From assembly GCA_902580535.1 (NCBI GenBank), contig CACHKZ010000006.1, positions 1 to 36,450 on the forward strand: a stretch of 36,450 nt of DNA, written 5' to 3'. This document shows positions 9,304 through 18,934 of the stretch, piece after piece. Each line of letters begins with the position of its first letter. The first letter of the stretch is position 1. Both the position numbers and the translations under genes were made by a program. The DNA is from an uncultured Pelagibacteraceae bacterium. Lineage in GTDB: Bacteria > Pseudomonadota > Alphaproteobacteria > Pelagibacterales > Pelagibacteraceae. The notes under the pieces are model-generated. The model saw only the letters and a program-made list of their open reading frames with translations. It was not told the origin of the DNA and ran no database searches.

Positions 9304-10011
9304 ATGTTAAATTATTTCAAACCAAAAAATCTAATTCAGATTATCAATAGATCTCAAAAATTTGTCTTCATTGTATTTATTTTAATCTTAATTATCGGAC
9401 TTGTAGAAGCATTAATTCTTTCACCCGAGGATTATAAACAAAGTGACTCCGTTAGAATTATGTATGTACATGTTCCTGCTGCTTGGATCTCATTAGGAAT
9501 TTTTTCTTTAATATCAATTTTATCTTTTGGTATTATTATTTTTAAAAATAAAAATTTTTCACTAATTACTAAAAGTTTAGCTCCATCAGGATTTGTCTTT
9601 AATATAATAGCTCTAGTAACTGGATCAATATGGGGAAAACCTACTTGGGGAACGTGGTGGGCATGGGATGCAAGAATTACATCCATGTTATTATTAGCAA
9701 TATTTTATTTAATGTTTATTTTGTCTTGGAGAATTGCAGGAACAGAGGATAAAGCTGTAAAATTAAGTTCATATATTGCTATATTTGGAGTTATTAATGT
9801 TCCAATTATTAAATTTTCTGTCGATTGGTGGTCTACTCTTCATCAACCAGCTTCAATAAATCTACTTAAGGAAACTTCAATTCATTCATCAATGCTGCTC
9901 CCTTTGGGAATAATGACTGCGGCATTTGCACTTTTTTCACTTTTGATATTTTTGATGAAATATAATACAGAACTGATAAAAATTAAGAATAAAGGATTAG
10001 ATAGATTATGA
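9304..10011 (+). CDS. ccmC: Heme exporter protein CcmC
   Basis: VRIMYVHVPAAW, WGKPTWGTWWAWDARITS, SVDWWSTLHQPAS (WWD and heme His regions). Confidence 0.97.
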   Translation: MLNYFKPKNLIQIINRSQKFVFIVFILILIIGLVEALILSPEDYKQSDSVRIMYVHVPAAWISLGIFSLISILSFGIIIFKNKNFSLITKSLAPSGFVFNIIALVTGSIWGKPTWGTWWAWDARITSMLLLAIFYLMFILSWRIAGTEDKAVKLSSYIAIFGVINVPIIKFSVDWWSTLHQPASINLLKETSIHSSMLLPLGIMTAAFALFSLLIFLMKYNTELIKIKNKGLDRL

Positions 10012-10241
10012 TTCAAGACGTTTTATACATGAATGGGTACGGCTTATACGTATGGTCTTCTTTTGTATTTACTTTATCTTGTTTTTGGATTTTACATTCA
10101 ATTATTAAGCTTCAGTTAATTAAAGAGCAGAAAAAATTTGAAGCAAAGTTTGAAAGTTTAGATATAGAGAAAGTTGAAAAAGCAAAAAAACAAGAAACTT
10201 TCAAAGAAATTTTAGCTACTTCATCAGTTTCAAAGATTTAA
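10008..10241 (+). CDS. ccmD: Heme exporter protein CcmD
   Basis: Small single-TM protein (YMNGYGLYVWSSFVFTLSCF) between ccmC and ccmE, overlapping ccmC by 4 nt. Confidence 0.85.
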   Translation: MIQDVLYMNGYGLYVWSSFVFTLSCFWILHSIIKLQLIKEQKKFEAKFESLDIEKVEKAKKQETFKEILATSSVSKI

Positions 10242-10253
10242 TTACTTATTTTC

Positions 10254-10673
10254 ATGTATGGTAAAAAAGTAAAATTAAGAGCTGTTTTTATATTATCAAT
10301 ATTTATTTCTTTAATTCTAGTATCTTTTTTAATTATAAAATCGTTGGAAGAAAATGTAGTTTATTTTAAATCACCAACAGAAATTAAAGTACTTTCTGAA
10401 GTCACAAAAAAAAAAATTAGAGTTGGTGGAATGGTAAAAAAAAATTCAATTAATATTAATCAATCTGAAGTAAATTTTGTGATAACTGATTTTAAAAACG
10501 AGCTCATAGTAAATTATAAAGGCTCAATACCAAATTTGTTTGAGGAAGAAAAAGGAGTTGTCGCTGAGGGATTTCTTCAAGATAGAAATTATTTTAAGGC
10601 GGTGAAAATTTTGGCAAAGCATGATGAAAAATATATGCCCCCAGAGGTAGCAGAGTCTTTGAAAGAAAATTAG
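10254..10673 (+). CDS. ccmE: Cytochrome c maturation heme chaperone CcmE
   Basis: N-terminal [47 protein letters not shown] (heme-binding HxxxY). Confidence 0.96.
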   Translation: MYGKKVKLRAVFILSIFISLILVSFLIIKSLEENVVYFKSPTEIKVLSEVTKKKIRVGGMVKKNSININQSEVNFVITDFKNELIVNYKGSIPNLFEEEKGVVAEGFLQDRNYFKAVKILAKHDEKYMPPEVAESLKEN

Positions 10674-10674
10674 A

Positions 10675-12546
10675 ATGGTCAATCAACTAGGCAATTACTC
10701 TTTATATATAGCTTTATTAATTTCAATTTTTATAATTATAAAAACCTCATTATCGTTTAGGAACTCCTCTAATGTTTTGGGTGGCAATATTTTTTCGTTA
10801 ATATCCGTACAATCTTTAATGGTTATAATTAGTTTTCTAACTTTAATTTATGCTTTTGTAACATCAGACTTTAGTAACGAGACTGTTTACAATAACTCTC
10901 ATACTGCAAAACCTTTATTCTATAAAATTTCTGGGACATGGGGTAATCATGAGGGAAGTTTACTTTTATGGTTATTAGTATTAACAATTTTTTTATTTTT
11001 GTTTACAATAGATTCAAAAGGTCTTTCTCAAAAATATAGAACTCTCACATTATTTTTTCAAGAAATTATAATTTTTGGTTTTCTTCTATTTATACTTTTC
11101 ACATCCAATCCCTTTGCAAATATATTTCCAATTCCATCTGAAGGAACAGGATTAAATCCAATATTACAAGATCCTGCTTTAGCAATTCATCCACCCATTT
11201 TATATTTAGGTTATGTTGGAACCTCTATTATATTCTCATCCTCTTTAGGTGCAATTATCTCTGGCTCTATTAATAAATCTTGGGCAAGTCACATTAAAAG
11301 ATGGGTTTTAATTTCGTGGGTATTTTTATCTATTGGTATTCTCTTAGGATCTATATGGGCATATTACGAATTAGGATGGGGAGGTTTTTGGTTTTGGGAC
11401 CCTGTTGAAAACGTATCACTTATGCCTTGGCTTTGCCTTACAGCATTATTACACACAGTTTTTACTTTAGAGAAACGAGGAACATTTCAATCATGGGCAA
11501 TAATTCTATCAATTACAACTTTCTCATTAAGTATGAGTGGAACTTTTTTAGTTAGGTCTGGTATTTTAAATTCAATTCATACTTTTGCAAACGATCCATC
11601 ACGTGGAGTATTTATTTTGTGTTTTTTATTTGTATTAATTTTTATCTCTATATTTATTTATTTTTTTTATCAAAAAACTATTACGGCTGATCCAACAAAA
11701 ACTTTTTTGATAAGTAAAGAAACTGCAGTTTTAATCAACAATTTATTCATGATGTTTTTTCTATCAGTAGTTTTGATTGGTACAGTATATCCAATTTTTT
11801 TAGAGGTAATTAATAATGAAAAGATTTCGATTGGACCACCTTTCTACCACAAACTAATGATCCCATTTTTAATTCCATTTTTATTTTTTATGGCAATTGG
11901 ACCTAACATTAAATGGATAAAAGATAAGATAGGAAAAATTAATTTAAAAGAAATCTTTATCTTTATAATATCAATAGTAATTTCTTATATCTTTGTAAGT
12001 AAATTTGGTGTTTCTTATCTTCTATCTCTACCTTTATTTATTTTTAGTTTTTTTTTATTTTTTGTGACAATTAGAGATTTTTTTGGAAAAAATATTAACA
12101 TTTCGCAAAAAATATCTCATTTTGGTTTCAGTCTGTTAATTTTAAGTATTTTATTAAATGGTGTTTTGGCTAAAGAACATTCATCAAATATGAGAGTTGG
12201 AGATGAAATTAAATTTTTAGGTAAAATAATTAAATTTCAAAAAATTGAAGTAATCAAAAAACAAAATTATCAATCATTAATTGGCGAATTTAATATTGTT
12301 GATGAAAATAATTCACTAAGTTTAAAACCTGAAATTAGAATTTATGACCAACCCCAAACAATTACTAGTGAAGCTGATATTTCCTCTACTATTTTCGCAG
12401 ATAATTTTCTAGTATTTAATATTATTAAAAATGATGGTTTTTATAATGTACGATATCAAATAAAACCATTTATGATTTGGATTTGGATCTCAGTAATATT
12501 GATTTCATTGGGTGGCATATTAAGTTTAAAGAAAAAAAATGTCTAA
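10675..12546 (+). CDS. ccmF: Heme lyase CcmF/NrfE family subunit
   Basis: KISGTWGNHEGSLLLW, GWGGFWFWDPVENVSLMPWL, SMSGTFLVRSGILNSIHTFANDP. Confidence 0.97.
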   Translation: MVNQLGNYSLYIALLISIFIIIKTSLSFRNSSNVLGGNIFSLISVQSLMVIISFLTLIYAFVTSDFSNETVYNNSHTAKPLFYKISGTWGNHEGSLLLWLLVLTIFLFLFTIDSKGLSQKYRTLTLFFQEIIIFGFLLFILFTSNPFANIFPIPSEGTGLNPILQDPALAIHPPILYLGYVGTSIIFSSSLGAIISGSINKSWASHIKRWVLISWVFLSIGILLGSIWAYYELGWGGFWFWDPVENVSLMPWLCLTALLHTVFTLEKRGTFQSWAIILSITTFSLSMSGTFLVRSGILNSIHTFANDPSRGVFILCFLFVLIFISIFIYFFYQKTITADPTKTFLISKETAVLINNLFMMFFLSVVLIGTVYPIFLEVINNEKISIGPPFYHKLMIPFLIPFLFFMAIGPNIKWIKDKIGKINLKEIFIFIISIVISYIFVSKFGVSYLLSLPLFIFSFFLFFVTIRDFFGKNINISQKISHFGFSLLILSILLNGVLAKEHSSNMRVGDEIKFLGKIIKFQKIEVIKKQNYQSLIGEFNIVDENNSLSLKPEIRIYDQPQTITSEADISSTIFADNFLVFNIIKNDGFYNVRYQIKPFMIWIWISVILISLGGILSLKKKNV

Positions 12547-13063
12547 AAATATAAAATTAATTTCTATAGTCTTATTTACACTGTTCTCATTTTTTATACT
12601 TTTAAAGGGCCTAGATAAATCTAATATGTATTCTCCAAATATTCAAAAAAGTAAAATAGATTTTAATTTCAAATCAAAATATCTTTTTTCTGAAGATGAA
12701 GTTTTTTTAAATGAACTATTAAATAATGAAGGTTGGTCTTTAATTAATATATGGGCATCTTGGTGCTTACCTTGTAGGGATGAGCACGTATTTTTATTAA
12801 ATTTAAAATCTACATATAAATTAAGTATTATAGGAATTAATTATAAAGATGATGAAAAAAATGCTAAACAATTCCTTAGTGAACTTGGAAATCCTTATAC
12901 AAATATAATAACTGATCCAAAAGGGATTAATTCAATTGAACTTGGAGCTTTTGGTGTACCTGAAACTTATTTAATTGATAATAAATCCAAAGTAATTATT
13001 AAAAAATTTATTGGACCTCTAGATGATAATTCATTTGTAGAACTTACAAAAATAATTCAATGA
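12539..13063 (+). CDS. ccmG: Thiol:disulfide interchange protein CcmG/DsbE
   Basis: NIWASWCLPCRDEH thioredoxin-like active site and FGVPETYLID cis-Pro motif; overlaps ccmF by 8 nt. Confidence 0.95.
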   Translation: MSKNIKLISIVLFTLFSFFILLKGLDKSNMYSPNIQKSKIDFNFKSKYLFSEDEVFLNELLNNEGWSLINIWASWCLPCRDEHVFLLNLKSTYKLSIIGINYKDDEKNAKQFLSELGNPYTNIITDPKGINSIELGAFGVPETYLIDNKSKVIIKKFIGPLDDNSFVELTKIIQ

Positions 13064-13425
13064 AAAATATAAAAATTTTATTTAAATTATTAATTATTTT
13101 TTTTTTCCTTCAGAATTATTCTTGGGCTGAAACATCTGGGCATGTTGATAAAATTTCAAAAAATTTAAGATGCCTAATTTGTCAAGGTCAATCAGTTTAT
13201 GACTCCCAATCTGATTTTGCATTAAGCATAAAAATTCTTATACAAAATAAAATTGATGAGGGCAAAAATGACGAGCAGATTTATGATTTTCTTAAAAATA
13301 AATATGGAGAGTGGATAGTCTATGATCCAGAAATTAACAAAAACACATTTTTACTTTGGGTATTACCTTTGATTTTATTTGTTTTTGGCGGTATTTTAAT
13401 TCTTAGAAAAGTATCTATAAGGTAG
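13060..13425 (+). CDS. ccmH: Cytochrome c-type biogenesis protein CcmH (short, CcmL type)
   Basis: LRCLICQGQSVYDSQSDFA (LRCxxC), single C-terminal TM; no CcmI domain. Confidence 0.95.
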   Translation: MKNIKILFKLLIIFFFLQNYSWAETSGHVDKISKNLRCLICQGQSVYDSQSDFALSIKILIQNKIDEGKNDEQIYDFLKNKYGEWIVYDPEINKNTFLLWVLPLILFVFGGILILRKVSIR

Positions 13426-13437
13426 ATAAAAATTTTT

Positions 13438-13938
13438 ATGCAAATCTTTTTAAAAACAATTTTAATATACTTTTTGCTATCATTTAATTTAGCAAATGCA
13501 GATGAACATAAATCTAATGAAAATTGGAGTTTTTATACTGGAACTTTTGATTTTAGCGATGAGGGAAAAAAGTCTACTTTATTTGGTATTCAGCATATTA
13601 ATACTGGAAAAGATAAGGAGAGTTTCTTAGGGACACTACAACCTGTGACAGGTTTAATGATAACAGCAGATAATGCAGCATACGTATATACAGGTTTTCA
13701 AATTTACAATGAGGGACCATTAAAATTTACCCCAAGTTTTACACCTGGATTATACTCCGAGGGTGATGGTAAAGATTTAGGGCACGTAATAGAGTTCAAA
13801 ACTGAAATTCAAATATCTTATGAATTTTCAAATAATAGCGAGATAGCAGTATCATACAACCATATATCTAATGCGAGTCTTGGAGATAAGAATCCTGGGG
13901 CAAATAGTTATATGTTTAATTATATAAAAAAATTTTAA
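13438..13938 (+). CDS. Acyloxyacyl hydrolase / lipid A 3-O-deacylase (PagL)-like outer-membrane protein
   Basis: Signal peptide; C-terminal IAVSYNHISNASLGDKNPGANSYMFNYIKKF resembles the PagL H-S catalytic region and closing beta strand. Confidence 0.75.
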   Translation: MQIFLKTILIYFLLSFNLANADEHKSNENWSFYTGTFDFSDEGKKSTLFGIQHINTGKDKESFLGTLQPVTGLMITADNAAYVYTGFQIYNEGPLKFTPSFTPGLYSEGDGKDLGHVIEFKTEIQISYEFSNNSEIAVSYNHISNASLGDKNPGANSYMFNYIKKF

Positions 13939-13947
13939 TTTAAGAAT

Positions 13948-15099
13948 ATGAATTTAAAAGATTGTCACAATTTTAGTGATTTTAGAAAATTAGCTAAAAA
14001 AAAATTACCTTCTCCAATTTTCCATTACATAGATGGTGCAGCAGATGACGAGATAACATACGCTAGGAATACAAGTGCTTTTGATGATGTTGATTTAGTC
14101 CCAAATGTTTTAAGAGGAGTAGAAAATGTTGACCTTTCAACAACAATATTTGGAAAAAAATTGGACCTACCATTTTATCTAGCACCAACAGCCCTACAAA
14201 GACTTTTTCATTATGATGGAGAAAGAGCAGTAGGAAAAGCAGCAAAAAAATTTAATACAATGTTTGGTGTTTCAGCTTTAGCAACCGTGAGTGTTGAAGA
14301 AATATCTTCTATGATTGATACACCTAAAATGTTTCAATTTTATTTTCACAAAGACAGAGGTCTTAATGACTCTTGTCTAGAGAGGGCTAAAGCAGCAAAT
14401 TTTGATGTTATGGCATTAACGGTAGATACTATTACTGGTGGAAACAGGGAGAGAGATTTAAGAACTGGCTTTACATCACCTCCAAAATTAACTTTATCAA
14501 GTCTATTTAGCTTTGCTACAAAGCCTATGTGGGGAATAAATTATTTAACAAAAGGTAAGTTTGAATTACCCCATCTTCAAGATTTTGTTAAAGAAGGTAC
14601 CAGCACTAACTCTTCGATTGGAAGTTATTTTTCTACCATGTTAGATCAATCTATGAATTGGAAAGATGCTGAAAATCTTTGTTCTAAATGGGGAGGTCAT
14701 TTTGCTCTTAAAGGTATAATGAGCGTTGAAGATGCAAAAAGAGCTGTAGATATTGGGTGTACTGGTATAATGGTTTCCAATCATGGTGGAAGACAACTCG
14801 ACGGTTCAAGATCTCCATTTGATCAATTAGCAGAAATAGTTGATGCTGTTGGAGATAAACTTGATGTTATATGTGAAGGAGGAATTCACAGAGGAACTCA
14901 TATGCTTAAAGCATTATCTCTAGGTGCTAAAGCATGTTCAGGCGGTAGGCTTTATTTATACGCACTAGCTGCTGCAGGCCAAGCCGGTGTTGAAAGAGCT
15001 TTAAACCAATACAAAACAGAGCTGCAACGTGACATGAAACTAATGGGTTGCACAAAAATTAGTGATCTAAATAGAAGTAATTTAAGATTCAGAAGATAA
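13948..15099 (+). CDS. FMN-dependent alpha-hydroxy-acid oxidizing protein (L-lactate dehydrogenase-like), paralog 1
   Basis: FHYIDGAADDE, LTVDTITGGNRERD, ALKGIMSVEDA, VSNHGGRQLDGSRSPFD. Confidence 0.94.
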   Translation: MNLKDCHNFSDFRKLAKKKLPSPIFHYIDGAADDEITYARNTSAFDDVDLVPNVLRGVENVDLSTTIFGKKLDLPFYLAPTALQRLFHYDGERAVGKAAKKFNTMFGVSALATVSVEEISSMIDTPKMFQFYFHKDRGLNDSCLERAKAANFDVMALTVDTITGGNRERDLRTGFTSPPKLTLSSLFSFATKPMWGINYLTKGKFELPHLQDFVKEGTSTNSSIGSYFSTMLDQSMNWKDAENLCSKWGGHFALKGIMSVEDAKRAVDIGCTGIMVSNHGGRQLDGSRSPFDQLAEIVDAVGDKLDVICEGGIHRGTHMLKALSLGAKACSGGRLYLYALAAAGQAGVERALNQYKTELQRDMKLMGCTKISDLNRSNLRFRR

Positions 15100-16250
15100 T
15101 GAGTCTAAAGAATTGCTACAATTTCGAAGACTTTAGAAAGCTAGCAAAAAAAAAATTACCTGCCCCGATTTTTCATTACATTGATGGTGGAGCTGACGAT
15201 GAAGTCACAATGAATAGAAACACAGATTCATTTAATGACTGCGATCTAGTCCCAAATATTTTAAATAGTGTTGGTGAGCCAGATTTAAAAACTGAGGTTT
15301 TTGGAACAAAAATGGACATTCCAATTTTTTTGTCCCCTACTGCAATGCAAAGTTTATATCATCCAGATGGAGATAAAGCATCTGCTCGTGCAGCAGAAAA
15401 ATTTGGTACAATTTATAGTATGTCTACAATGGCATCTTTTTCGATCGAAGAAATTGCAAATCTTTCAAGTGGACCGAAAATTTTTCAGTTATATATCCAT
15501 AAAGATCAATCTATAACCGACGACTTAATTGATAGATGTAAAAGAGCAAACTTCAATGGTATGTGTATTACTGTTGATACAATTGTTGCTGGAAATAGAG
15601 AAAGGGACCATAGAACAGGTTTTACAACACCTCCAAAATTTACATTAGATAGTCTAATGAGTTTCGCAATGAGACCACAGTGGGTATTTAATTATTTTAC
15701 AAATAAGAAATTTGAATTAGCTAACCTGAAAGATAAAGTTGAAAAAGGAACAAATATTGCTCAATCTGTTATGGGATATATAAATGAACAGTATGATCCA
15801 GCTATGAATTGGAAAGATGCAGAATACTGTATCAAAAAATGGGATGGTCCTATTGCTCTTAAAGGAGTTATGTCAGTTGAAGATGCAAAAAAAGCTATAG
15901 ATATTGGATGTACAGCTATAATGATATCAAATCATGGAGGAAGACAACTTGATGGATCTAGATCTCCATTTGATCAGGTAAAAGCTATTAGGGATGCAGT
16001 AGGTGATAAATTAGAGGTTATATTAGATGGGGGTGTTAGAAGAGGTACACATGTATTGAAAGCACTTGCAGCGGGTGCGACAGCTTGTAGTTTTGGTAAA
16101 GCATTTTTGTTTAGTTTAGGGGCTGGCGGACAACAAGGTATTGAAAGATTATTACAAAATATGCATGATGAAATAAGACGTAACATGATATTGATGGGCT
16201 GCAAAAGTATTAAAGACCTTGATGAATCAAAAATTATTTTCCGAAAATAA
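15099..16250 (+). CDS. FMN-dependent alpha-hydroxy-acid oxidizing protein (L-lactate dehydrogenase-like), paralog 2
   Basis: Same length (383 aa) and co-linear with paralog 1; ISNHGGRQLDGSRSPFD, LDGGVRRGTHVLKALAAGA; ATG overlaps previous stop by 1 nt. Confidence 0.95.
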   Translation: MSLKNCYNFEDFRKLAKKKLPAPIFHYIDGGADDEVTMNRNTDSFNDCDLVPNILNSVGEPDLKTEVFGTKMDIPIFLSPTAMQSLYHPDGDKASARAAEKFGTIYSMSTMASFSIEEIANLSSGPKIFQLYIHKDQSITDDLIDRCKRANFNGMCITVDTIVAGNRERDHRTGFTTPPKFTLDSLMSFAMRPQWVFNYFTNKKFELANLKDKVEKGTNIAQSVMGYINEQYDPAMNWKDAEYCIKKWDGPIALKGVMSVEDAKKAIDIGCTAIMISNHGGRQLDGSRSPFDQVKAIRDAVGDKLEVILDGGVRRGTHVLKALAAGATACSFGKAFLFSLGAGGQQGIERLLQNMHDEIRRNMILMGCKSIKDLDESKIIFRK

Positions 16251-16305
16251 ATAAAAATTACTAATATAAAAAATAAGTAAAATAAATTAAATATAATAGA
16301 CATAC

Positions 16306-16323
16306 ACTAACTTTTCAGTTAGT
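16306..16323 (+). promoter_or_regulatory. Hairpin between paralog 2 and the aminotransferase (weak terminator or 5' leader stem)
   Basis: actaact-tttc-agttagt followed by tttc; a TATAAT box lies at 16292-16297. Confidence 0.4.
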
Positions 16324-16346
16324 TTTCACACCTTAAAATTAAGATT

Positions 16347-17513
16347 ATGAAATTAGCAAAAAGTTTAGAAAATTTAGGAACGGAATCTGCTTTCAGTGTC
16401 TTAGCTGAGGCGAAAGCGTTAGAGGCCAAAGGTCATCCAATGATACATTTGGGTTTAGGACAACCAGACTTCAAAACTCCAAAACATGTAGTCGAGGCAG
16501 CTAAGAAAGCTTTAGATGATGGCCATCATGGTTATGTTATGTCCAATGGAATTCCAGAATGTAGGCAAGCTGTAACAAGATGGATTAAAAAACGTTACAA
16601 TACAGATATAGACTTTGAGAGAATTTTAATTATGCCGGGTGGAAAACCTACAATGAGTTATGCAATTCAGTGTTATGGTGAACCTGGAGCAGAAATAATC
16701 CATCCAACACCTGCATTTCCTATTTATGAGTCAATGATAAACTATACTGGTTCTACTCCAGTACCATATGATTTAACTGAAGATAAGGATCTTAAATTTG
16801 ATCCGGATAAAATACTTTCACTTATAACTGATAAAACAAGATTATTAATTTTAATTAATCCTAACAATCCAACAGGTAGTTTTGTTGAGAAACCAGTTAT
16901 AGATTATTTTGCAAAGGAATTGGAAAAACATCCACATGTCACTATTTTAAGTGACGAAATCTATAGTAGACAGATTTTTGATTACAAAGAGATGCCATCA
17001 TTCTTCCACTATGAAAATTTAAGAGATAGACTAATTGTTCTTGAAGGTTGGAGTAAAGCATATTCAATGACTGGATGGAGATTAGGTTGGAGTTTTTGGC
17101 CAAAAGAGCTTGTTGAACATGTTAATAAATTATTAATCAATAGTGTATCTTGTGTGAACGCAGCAGCCCAATTCGCTGGAATAGCAGCCTTAGATGGTCC
17201 AGACGACTCAATTAATGATATGTTGGATAAATTTACTTTAAGAAGAAATTTAATTCATACAGGTTTAAATGAATTACCAGGAGTAGAATGTAGTTTACCG
17301 GGTGGTGCATTTTATGCTTTTCCAAATGTAAAAGGAACTGGAATGACGGGTGCTGAATTTTGTAAAAAAGCTATGCATGAAGCCGGAGTAGCAATAGTGC
17401 CGGGAACTGCATTTGGTCAAACTTGCCAAGATTATGTTAGATTTAGTTTTGCCGCATCAAGAGATAACATACAGCAGGCCTTAGAAAATATAGGCAAGAT
17501 GCTTTCTAAATAG
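16347..17513 (+). CDS. Pyridoxal phosphate-dependent aminotransferase, class I/II
   Basis: LGLGQPDFKTPKHV, NPNNPTGSF, LSDEIYSRQIFD, EGWSKAYSMTGWRLGW, FSFAASRDNIQQAL. Confidence 0.95.
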   Translation: MKLAKSLENLGTESAFSVLAEAKALEAKGHPMIHLGLGQPDFKTPKHVVEAAKKALDDGHHGYVMSNGIPECRQAVTRWIKKRYNTDIDFERILIMPGGKPTMSYAIQCYGEPGAEIIHPTPAFPIYESMINYTGSTPVPYDLTEDKDLKFDPDKILSLITDKTRLLILINPNNPTGSFVEKPVIDYFAKELEKHPHVTILSDEIYSRQIFDYKEMPSFFHYENLRDRLIVLEGWSKAYSMTGWRLGWSFWPKELVEHVNKLLINSVSCVNAAAQFAGIAALDGPDDSINDMLDKFTLRRNLIHTGLNELPGVECSLPGGAFYAFPNVKGTGMTGAEFCKKAMHEAGVAIVPGTAFGQTCQDYVRFSFAASRDNIQQALENIGKMLSK

Positions 17514-17551
17514 ACTGTATTTTTTAAAAGAAACTTCTATAATATTTAATT

Positions 17552-18925
17552 ATGAATGAAACTGTTCAAACAGAATTAAAAAAGATTTTTAATGGAAGGT
17601 TTTCAACCTCTGAGTCCACAAGAGCAAATTATGCTAGAGGAGAAGATACTTATGATCCAATTCTCTCAAAAGCTGTAGTATTTCCTGAAACTAATGAAGA
17701 AGTATCACAGCTATTAAAGTTATGTAACGAACACAAAATTCCAGTTGTTCCTTTTGGTACTGGAACTTCCTTAGAAGGCCATGTTGTTGGAAATCAAAAT
17801 GGAATAACAATTTCCCTTGAAAAAATGAACAAGGTATTGAGTGTAAATGCTGAAGATTTCGATTGTAGAGTACAGGCAAATGTAACTAGAAAACAGCTAA
17901 ATGAATATCTTCGAGAGGATGGAGTATTCTTTCCAATAGATCCAGGAGCAGATGCCGCTCTTGGCGGAATGGCTGCAACATCGGCATCAGGTACAATGGC
18001 TGTGAAATATGGAACTATGAGAACTGTAATCTCAGGTCTAACAGTTGTTCTTCCTAATGGAGATATCATTAAAACTGGAGCCAGAACAAAAAAAACTTCT
18101 GCTGGATATAATTTAACAAATTTATTTATTGGTTCTGAAGGAACTCTAGGAATAATCACTGAAGTTCAATTAAGGTTATCTCCGATACCTGAAAGTATAA
18201 TGAGTGCAGTGTGTTACTTTCCAGATTTAGACTCAGCAGTAAAAGCTGCTCAAGAGGTTATTCAATATGGTGTCCCAATAGCGAGAATCGAAATGCTAAA
18301 TAAAGATCAAATGGAAATAAGTATTAAATATTCAAAATTAGATAACATAAAAGCATCACCTACTTTGTTTTTTGAATTTCATGGTAGTGAAAATTCAAAC
18401 AACGAGTCAATAGGTATAGTCGAAGAAATTTCAAAAAGTAATGGTGGAAGTGATTTTCAATGGGCATCGTCACCTGAGGAACAGAAAAAATTATGGAAAG
18501 CGAGACATGATGTTTATTACTCCGTCAAAGCTTTGGGTAACGATATGAAAGTTTATTCTACAGATGTTTGTGTGCCAATTTCAAGATTAGTTGAATGTAT
18601 TTCATGGGCAGAAAAAGAGGTACAAAAGTTAGGATTAACTGCACCAATGGTAGGACATGTAGGAGATGGAAATTTTCATTCAATAGTACTTTATGATCCA
18701 GATGATAAGGAAAAACAAAAAAAAATCCGACAATACAGTGATGACTTAATTAATAAAGCTCTTGAACTCGAGGGAACGATTACAGGAGAGCATGGTATTG
18801 GACTTCAAAAGAAACATTATTTACTTAGAGAACATCCAGATAATGTACCTGTTATGAAATCTATTAAAAGATCATTAGATGTTAATAACATAATGAATCC
18901 TGGAAAAATCTTTGATTTAAACTAA
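17552..18925 (+). CDS. FAD-binding oxidase, GlcD/Dld (D-lactate/glycolate dehydrogenase) family
   Basis: VVPFGTGTSLEGHV, VFFPIDPGADAALGGMAATSASGTMAVKYGTMR, GSEGTLGIITEVQLRL, GHVGDGNFHSI, GTITGEHGIGLQKK, NIMNPGKIF. Confidence 0.95.
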   Translation: MNETVQTELKKIFNGRFSTSESTRANYARGEDTYDPILSKAVVFPETNEEVSQLLKLCNEHKIPVVPFGTGTSLEGHVVGNQNGITISLEKMNKVLSVNAEDFDCRVQANVTRKQLNEYLREDGVFFPIDPGADAALGGMAATSASGTMAVKYGTMRTVISGLTVVLPNGDIIKTGARTKKTSAGYNLTNLFIGSEGTLGIITEVQLRLSPIPESIMSAVCYFPDLDSAVKAAQEVIQYGVPIARIEMLNKDQMEISIKYSKLDNIKASPTLFFEFHGSENSNNESIGIVEEISKSNGGSDFQWASSPEEQKKLWKARHDVYYSVKALGNDMKVYSTDVCVPISRLVECISWAEKEVQKLGLTAPMVGHVGDGNFHSIVLYDPDDKEKQKKIRQYSDDLINKALELEGTITGEHGIGLQKKHYLLREHPDNVPVMKSIKRSLDVNNIMNPGKIFDLN

Positions 18926-18934
18926 TCAAATTGT

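Noticed and set aside
15974-16303. 109-aa reverse ORF across the end of LldD paralog 2
   Set aside because: Mostly antisense to conserved coding sequence; no independent support.
17794-18159. 121-aa reverse-strand ORF inside the GlcD/Dld-like gene
   Set aside because: Antisense shadow of strongly conserved FAD-oxidase motifs; no RBS or family match.
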